A DNA stretch of 64,000 bases, taken from contig OY829659.1 of the NCBI GenBank assembly GCA_963691815.1, positions 28,872,170 to 28,936,169 of the forward strand, read 5' to 3'. A model generated the notes under the pieces. The model had not been told where the DNA came from, ran no database searches, and saw only the letters and a program-made list of their open reading frames with translations. Position 1 is the stretch's first letter. Each line of letters begins with the position of its first letter. The stretch is from Echiichthys vipera. Its lineage: Eukaryota; Chordata; Actinopteri; Perciformes; Trachinidae. The position numbers were made by a program, and so were the translations under genes. Below, one piece after another: positions 57,931-64,000 of this stretch.

Positions 57931-58158
57931 CTACTGAATGATTTTTATACGTTGTATAAAAAAACTCCCTTTTGCAAAAAAAGGCAGCACAACACACAAT
58001 ATCTGCTGTGATATGAAACGGTACCGCTCAAAAAGAGAATTGCCTGGAAATGCAAGAACATCTTTAATCAATAGTTTGATAATCATCTCCTGACGAATAT
58101 TTAATTCTCTGCGCAGTAATGCTGCACCTTCATCCATGGGATCATTATCAAAGGACAT
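57931..58158 (-). pseudogene. Harbinger transposase N-terminal exon, copy B (internally deleted)
   Basis: The frame starts MSFDNDPMDEGAALLRREL and continues IRQEMIIKLLIKDVLAFPGN and SLFERYRF, then jumps to ISQQILCVVLPFFAKGSF. It lacks the SIIYIHNLIRPYISNINN block present in copy A. The same exon thus occurs twice in tandem, in complementary broken states. The catalytic DDE domain is absent. Confidence 0.8.
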
Positions 58159-58831
58159 GCCATGGTAGTGAAATAGTTGCCACCTATTATAACTTCTAAT
58201 GTAGGCCTTCTGACTGATTTTTGCAATGATTTTCTGAAAAAACTGACGACAGAACTATACTACGCCAAAACTCGCCCCCTGACTGAATGAATGAGAAAAT
58301 CAAACACCGTGTGTGGCTGAAAGAGGGCGGAGACAGAGAGAAACTCAAGGTTTTCTGAGAAAAACCTGGTCCCGACCAGGTTAGTTTCAGAGAGCATGTT
58401 ACCATGGTAAGTGACCGAGAGGTTGAGTTACCTCTCTTTGTGAAACAGGCTAGTTACCCCTCTGTCTCTGGTTTGAGTTACCTCCCTTTGTGAAACGGAA
58501 AACTCAGAGTTTCCCTCATTTCAGGGTTAACAGACTCACAGTTTTCACTAAACCTGCTTTGTGAAATGGACACCAGCACGCCATCACCGGTCTCCAACAA
58601 CTGAAACAAAAGAAATAAACACTTAAACGCAAATCACAAAAAGCAAATTAAACAAAATTATTTTAAGTTAACAAAACCTATATCAACAACAGCCCACAAT
58701 TAACTCGGTAGTGATAAACAAATTAATATGAAAATAACAAAACAAAACAAACCTACCAAGCGTGGGCAGGCCACACACCCCTGGTAAAGCTACTCAGGCA
58801 GTGTGCCACGACAGGCAGTGGTGGACACAAT

Positions 58832-59967
58832 GGCCCTCATTTATCAATCTTGCGTGAAAACGGGCGCAGCTGGAGCGCAGAATTGGTCGTATGACAGGAC
58901 TCATGCGTGATTTATTAAACATTTGTACCCGGCCAATCTCAGCGTACGAATGAGCGGGCCTTGATAAATGCGGCGGCTGAATTCGAAATTCACTAACATG
59001 TTACGCCCTTAAATATTCCTGGTTCGGAGGCCTCGCCCACTGAGGTCAAACATGGAGAGTAGAAACACTGGTAAGAAAAGAAACTTTTCCAACACACAGA
59101 TCGGCATCCTGACATCCGAGATGGAGCAAAATAAAGATGTTCTTTTTGGCAGTCTTAAGAGTGGAATAAAAGGGGCCCTTAAAAACGCTGTATGGAAAAG
59201 AATAACGTAGGCAGTCAACCCGAAGCAGCACTCCATTGTGACCCGTGTGCGTGTGTGCGCACTGCTGAGCCTGCGCTCCTGCTCTGTAGCGGGGTATTCC
59301 GTTAGAGGATAACCTTTGTCCCCTAGAAGAACCATACCAAAATCATCTGATACCTTGTTTGATTTAATGCAATTTATCGAGGGTAGCTACTAACCGAGGA
59401 GATGACTTTGGCTCTGCAGTGCGCCTTCCTGCAGTTCACTAATTCATTCATCTTCAACCGCTTGTCCCTGTCGGGGTCGCGGGGGCTGAAGCCGAGCTGT
59501 TTTGAAATATAAAAGAATCGCGTGTCCCCCCCGGCTACCTGGCCACCACGTTTATAAGCGATAGCTTGGCATCACAAATCACCTGTACATTTATCGAATG
59601 GTAGTTTTTGCGATTGATGAATGCGTAATCATTCATGGATGGTGCCTTCAGACGCACATGAGTACAATCAATTGCTCCAACCACAATTTTTATTTTTTTT
59701 TATTCGTTTTAAGAATCCGTTTTGATCTGTTCTTAATATGTGACTGCTTATGCTTAATGACAGCTGAGGTTTGTTCATTATTTTCAGCCAGATTTTGCTG
59801 TGCTGAACCGCAAATACACAGGCTGAAATTTGCGTACACGATCTCAGACCAGACGTGAGATTTGATCGTAGCTCCCGCTCACGTCCAAATTGATAAATGC
59901 CGAAGTTTGCCAGGAAATGGTCGTACGCACGTTTTTCTGCCGTACGTTCGTTTTATAAATGAGGGCC
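58832..59967 (-). mobile_element. Harbinger element with GGCCCTCATTTATCA ends, copy 1
   Basis: The ends are GGCCCTCATTTATCAA and ...TTTTATAAATGAGGGCC, 1136 bp. The minus strand carries transposase remnants (59580-59720, GAIDCTH...APSMNDYAFINRK-like; 59240-59335, LLGDKGYPLTEY), and the plus strand carries a MYB-like start at 59052. A CTTCAACCGCTTGTCCCTGT repeat is nested near 59452. Copy 2 at 61277-62372 is the same structure in the opposite orientation. Confidence 0.85.
59052..59250 (+). pseudogene. MYB/SANT-like protein remnant of Harbinger copy 1
   Basis: MESRNTGKKRNFSNTQIGIL, then TSEMEQNKDVLFGSLKSG, then KNAVWKRIT and a stop, then AVNPKQHSIVTRVR. This follows the MYB/SANT-like domain pattern with a basic start, K..LFG, and W..I..AVN. 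The stop at about 59208 makes it a pseudogene. Confidence 0.7.
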
Positions 59968-60337
59968 AACATGCCAGCAGGGCAAAGCAGCATCGGCAGA
60001 CAAAGCAGCAGCGACTTCAATAAGCTAATTGCTGTTAATCCTTATCATGGAAACATACTGTTAGTGTTGCTACATTACTGAGAAATGATGCAGTTGCTTA
60101 CTACGCTAATACACACATACCTGTTTATAACCAACTGGGGACACTCACCCACTCTCACAGGAGGAGGGAAGGAGAGAGGACTCCAGCCACGGTCAGCGTT
60201 CACCTGAGACCACACTAGTGTTAGCCGTCAGACAGCATCAACAACATCGCCAAAATAGAGGAGACTCACCCAGCCAGAAATACAGCTCAGCACATATGGG
60301 GAACCTGGAGCAGCGCACAAGCAGTCGCCCTACAAGT

Positions 60338-60860
60338 GTTAGGCCTGGGCAAAAGGAGGACTCAAATGCAGTCAGGGAACAGTATATGCAGGCTTTATTT
60401 CTGACACACTGTTTCACCTTAAGACAGAGCTATAAACAAACAGGCTACAAAACTCTAAGCTCAGTTCGGACGAGGGAATAAACACAGAAAACAAATGTGG
60501 CAAGAAACACCACACAAACAAACTGAAAATCTCCCCCGAGGGAGGAAAAGCCAACAGGCGACTGACTCCACTGACCTGAATTACTATCTATGAAAAATTA
60601 TACAAAAGAATATCGCTGACAATGAGGTGAAAAAAAACGGCCAATAAATAAAACCCCATGCTGCACAGAGCTAAAGAATCTACAAATAAAAAACACTCCA
60701 AGAGGAGGAAAAACAAGGGCACGATGAAAATAAACTAGCTACTCAAGCTGACCTAAAAACTTTAAGAAACAAAAAAATCACTCTTCTTCAGAGGTGAACA
60801 AGGAAACAGAAGTATAAGCAAGGTAATACTTAGACTCAAGACAAGACAATTAATTCTAAC
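60338..60860 (-). mobile_element. Possible Gypsy-type LTR remnant
   Basis: TGTTAGGCCTGGGC at 60338 is followed by GGACTCAAATGCAG, the inverse of the CTGCATTTGGGTCC box seen in the two solo Gypsy LTRs, and by a TTTATT-rich part. The other end and a target duplication could not be located. Confidence 0.35.
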
Positions 60861-61276
60861 TGCTGTCACGTGCTATCTGTGTCAATCTCATGCTGCCCAT
60901 TAAAACAGCAAGCATAAAAACTGTACAGATAAGAAAATTCTACAAATCAACATATTCACCTTTATATTGATGGGGGGGGGGGGCATTGTGAGGTCTTAAG
61001 AACTGGGGTGATGTGATCTGATCTCTTAGCAACTGTTTGATACTTATTTGGGGAAGTCCTGTCAGAAGACCGTTACAGTTATCGAGTCTATTGGAGATGA
61101 AAGCATGAATCAGCTTCCCCTAATCACTTTGGGACATAAAATCCTTAATTCTGGATATGTTCTTAAGTTGATAAAAGGCTGATTTGGTGATTGATTTGAC
61201 ATGGCTGTTGAAGGACAGATCTGGGTCTATCAGCACGCCAAGGTTTCAGACTTGGTCTTCAGTTTATAAAGACAGT

Positions 61277-62372
61277 GGCCCTTATTTATCAAACAAACGT
61301 CGGTAGAAAAACGTGCGTACGACCATTTCCACGTAAACTTCGGATTTATCAATTTGGACAAGAGCGAGAGCTACGATCAAATCTCACTTCAGGTCTGAGA
61401 TCGTGGGCGCAAATTTGAGCCTGTGGATTTGCGGTGTATATTAAGAACAGATCAAAACGGATTCTTAAAACTAATAAAAATAAATCAAAATTGTGGTTGG
61501 AGAAATTGATTGTACTCATTTGCGTCTGAAGGCACCATCCATGAATGATTACGCATTCATCAATCGCAAAACCTACCACTCGATAAATGTACAGGGGATT
61601 TTTGATGCCAAGCTATCGCTTTTAAACGTGGCGGCCAGGTGCCCAGGGGGGGACACACGATTCTTTTATATTTCAAAACAGCTTGGCTCCAGCCCCCCGC
61701 GACCCCGACAGGGACAAGCGGTTGAAGATGAATGAATTAATGTGTTGGCGCGCGGCTGCAGGAAGGCGCACTGCAGAGCCAAAGTCATCCCCTCGGTAAG
61801 TGGCTTCCCTCGATAAATTGCATTAAATCAAACAAGGTATCAGATGATTAACATTTTGGTATGGTTCCCCTTGGTGACAAAGGTTATCCTCTAACGGAAT
61901 ACCTAATAACCCCGCTGGCAAACCCCGCTACAGAGCAGGAGCGCAGGTTCAACAGTGCGCACACACTGGAGCGCTGCTTCGGGTTGACTGCCTCCATTAT
62001 TCTTTTCCATACACGGTTTTTATGGGCCCCATTTATTCCACTCTTAAGACTGCCAAAAAAGCAAATCTTTATTTTGCTCCATCTCGGATGTCAGGATGCC
62101 GATCTCTATGTCGGAAAAGTTTTTTTTCTTACCAGTGTTTCTTCTCGCCATGTTTGACCTCAGTGGGCGAGGCCTCCGAACCAGGAATATTTAAGGGCGT
62201 AACATGTTAGTGAATTTCGAATTCAGCCGCCGCATTTATCAAGGCCCGCTCATTCGTACGCTGAGATTGGTCAGATACTAATGTTTCATAAATCACACGT
62301 GTGTCCTGTCGTACGACCAATTCTGCACTCAGATCTGCGCCCGTTTTCACGCAAGATTGATAAATGAGGGCC
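61277..62372 (+). mobile_element. Harbinger element with GGCCCTTATTTATCA ends, copy 2, with AGT duplication
   Basis: Ends GGCCCTTATTTATCAA and ...TTGATAAATGAGGGCC, 1096 bp, flanked by AGT (61274-61276, 62373-62375) inside a LINE. The plus strand reads transposase remnants and the minus strand the MYB-like remnant. It includes the same nested CCGCGACCCCGACAGGGACA repeat (near 61701) at the same place as copy 1. Confidence 0.88.
61487..62157 (+). pseudogene. Harbinger transposase remnant (DDE domain pieces)
   Basis: The frame at 61493-61735 reads GEIDCTHLRLKAPSMNDYAF, then INRKTYHSINVQGIFDAKLS and LNVAARCPG, the first catalytic Asp (IDCTH) region and the following strands of Harbinger nucleases. 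After the nested repeat, 61861-62157 reads LGDKGYPLTEYLITPLANPA and TEQERRFNSAH, the second catalytic region (GDKGYP), and then loses similarity. Normal proteins are about 350 residues. The nested repeat and missing end make this inactive. Confidence 0.8.
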
Positions 62373-62379
62373 AGTGACT

Positions 62380-63168
62380 CAAGGTGTTTACTGACAGCAA
62401 CCCTCATCTGTTTATTAACAAAAACAATGATCTCAGGTTTTTCTTGATTTAACTGACGGAAATTTTGGGTCATCCAATTTTTGACTTGCTCTAAACAGTG
62501 ACATAATGACTCTATTGGACTGCAGTCATCTGGAGACAGTGCGAGATATATCTGTGTGTCATCTGCATAACTATGATAGTTGACATAAGAATTCTGCAGA
62601 ATTTGACCCAAAGGCAGCATATATAAGTTGTAAAGAAGGGGTCCAAGGAATGACCCCTGAGGAACTCCACATGTCATAGCCACGCAATCAGACTGATAAC
62701 TACCAATGGTCACAAAATAACTCCTAACGAACTCCTCCAAGTAGGACCTGAACATTTTAGGACTGTCCCGCTGAGTCCTGCCCAGGTTTCCAACCTGTTC
62801 AGAAGTTTACTGTGATCCACAGTGCCAAAGGCAGCACTGAGATCCAACAGGACCAGAACTTTGTCAAAAAGTCCACTGGAGTTCAAGAACTTGCTGGGTT
62901 GATTAAAAACCACTTTATCAACAATCTTGGCTATAAAGGGAAGATTTGAGATGGGTCTGTAGTTGGTGAAAATGGTAGTAACCAACTTTCTCTTTTTTAA
63001 GAGTGGCTTAATAGCAGTTACTTTTAGGGGCTTAGGGAACGTGCCTGATTGAAGTGAGCAATGTATTATTTGCTGCAGATCTGTTTGGACAGAGCTTACA
63101 ACAGTTTTTAAAAAGTCAGATGGCATTGTGTCAAGATGTCCATGATTTAAGATGATGAAGTGTTTCAT
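62380..63168 (-). pseudogene. LINE reverse transcriptase (broken)
   Basis: Minus-strand frames read SDFLKTVVSSVQTDLQQIIH, FPKPLKVTAIKPLLKK, NYRPISNLPFIAKIVDKVVF and LVLLDLSAAFGTVDHSKLL, and after a frame change CGVPQGSFLGPLLYNLYMLP, the catalytic HSYADDTQIYLAL, and WMTQNFRQLNQEKPEIIVFV. The YADD box is intact. The frameshift near 62750 and the downstream insertion disable the gene. Related to, but distinct from, the LINE fragment at 4862-5370. Confidence 0.85.
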
Positions 63169-63304
63169 CTATTGTTTTTTGGTCAAGTGTATTAAACTCG
63201 GATGATGTTGGTGGGGGAAAAAATAAGATCCTGGCATGGTGTTAGTTAGATTTGAGTATTGACGGGGCTCTTCATCCTGTCGGGGAAATCCTGAAAGGGG
63301 GAGT

Positions 63305-64000
63305 CAAGACTAAGGCCCTGGCCACACTAGAACACGTTTTCCTATAAACTCACATTTTTAATACCAGTTAGGCTGACCATCCACACGCAGCAGGCATTAT
63401 CAGAGCCTGAAAACGGTCTTTTCTGTAACCAGGTCCCAGAGTGGGAATATTTGAGAACGCCCCTCGTGGCATTGTCGTCTGGACGGCGAAAATGCATACT
63501 TTGTTAAGGATGCTGTCATTTCCACATCTCGGACCTCTAACCCCCGCGGCGTCACATAACAACAACAGTGCTGCTGCCTGGAGAGAGACACGGACCCACA
63601 GACTGAGCTGTACTCTGAGCCACATGCATGGGAATGAATTAGGCCTACCATATATTTCTCCCTTTTCCCTGATGGTCTGAATAAGATGCTAAGTTGCCTT
63701 TTCGCTAGTAGCTTTTTATAAATAAAGTTGCCAAGAAGGTCGCAAAAAGTAGCGAGACAGTGCGTGACTGTGAGTGCTTTGGGACGGGGAAGGGGCTCAC
63801 AGCAGCACCCGCTGTTTGTTAAGATCAGTTACTACAGAGTTATTTGTGCATCAGAGTCTAAGGGCGCACTCAAACTGTCCGTCCGTACCGTGCCCCGGGC
63901 TTTAGGGTACTTGTCCCCCCTCCCTCTCCCCCCGCGGGCCAGGCCCATTTGTACTCACACTGCCTGGGCCTCGCACGCAAGCTTCTTGCCTGTCTATACG
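63305..64000. other. Right-edge sequence with MITE-like starts
   Basis: GGCCCTGGCCACACTAGAAC at 63314 and AGGGCGCACTCAAACTGTCC at 63861 resemble starts of common teleost MITEs. Neither right end is identified, and the second may run out of the window. No gene seen. Confidence 0.4.

Larger units (their letters stand above)
56780..58573 (-). mobile_element. PIF/Harbinger DNA transposon with both ends and 3-bp duplication
   Basis: Ends GGGTCCGTTTCACAAAGCAG and (inverted) GTGTCCATTTCACAAAGCAG bound 1794 bp, flanked by CAG at 56777-56779 and 58574-58576. The element carries a MYB-like gene start on the plus strand (57040-57165) and Harbinger transposase exon remnants on the minus strand (57330-58158), the usual divergent two-gene layout. 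The transposase catalytic domain is missing, so it is not autonomous. Confidence 0.88.
60990..63170 (-). mobile_element. L2-like LINE, interrupted by Harbinger copy 2
   Basis: Minus-strand sequence at 62373-63170 and 60990-61276 is one LINE; removing 61277-62372 and one AGT joins the two blocks. The 5' end within the window is near 63170. The 3' part lies next to a G-run at about 60972. Confidence 0.8.

Noticed and set aside
57931..58158. Host HARBI1 gene
   Set aside because: It lies within Harbinger terminal repeats with a target duplication and lacks the catalytic domain.

Overview
This is vertebrate nuclear DNA, almost certainly from a ray-finned (percomorph-type) fish. It is intron-rich, moderately AT-rich, full of (CA)n and (TA)n microsatellites, and dense with the usual teleost transposon families: Penelope, Ty3/Gypsy, a retrovirus-like element, L2/CR1-like LINEs, Tc1, hAT and Harbinger. 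No prokaryote-style operon, CRISPR array or tRNA/rRNA gene was seen. All assignments come from reading the sequence and remembered family features; no search was run.

The only host gene I can support is a zona pellucida-like domain gene (zpld1 type) on the plus strand, coding from 26331 to 50922. I reconstruct ten coding exons whose splice phases all agree, giving 413 residues: signal peptide, ZP domain, a KKKR furin-type site and a C-terminal membrane helix. A (TG)n tract lies against the exon 2 acceptor. The 12-kb intron 3 holds a stack of mobile elements.

Left part (1-19650): a truncated retrovirus-like element with 3' LTR (about 3268-4856), an antisense LINE fragment, a palindromic 32-bp repeat cluster, a solo Gypsy LTR (5639-6114), and an element with inverted ends (6838-10490) that holds a Penelope fragment and a hAT transposon. 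Next comes a complete but defective Ty3/Gypsy copy (10971-19643, 4-bp target duplication CCTG). It has itself been hit by two solo LTRs of one other family, one in its primer binding site and one in gag, by a Penelope-end palindrome, and by a Penelope fragment in its 3' LTR.

Middle (19650-26320): old fragments, including a gag zinc knuckle fused in frame to an RNase H end and a Harbinger MYB-gene remnant. Intron 3 (28393-40423): a Tc1 copy split by a third solo LTR of the same family, a LINE split by a Gypsy solo LTR, and a 2.6-kb Penelope element with a 13-bp target duplication.

Right part (51000-64000): a bounded Harbinger element (56780-58573) with a duplicated transposase exon, then two related Harbinger copies in opposite orientation (58832-59967 and 61277-62372), the second inserted in a LINE with a 3-bp duplication.

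The main biological story is nested insertion with readable target duplications, which allows the events to be ordered, and a recurring Penelope terminal module that occurs once as a perfect 107-bp palindrome with its own target duplication. No clearly new system was found; the Penelope palindrome is the most unusual structure.
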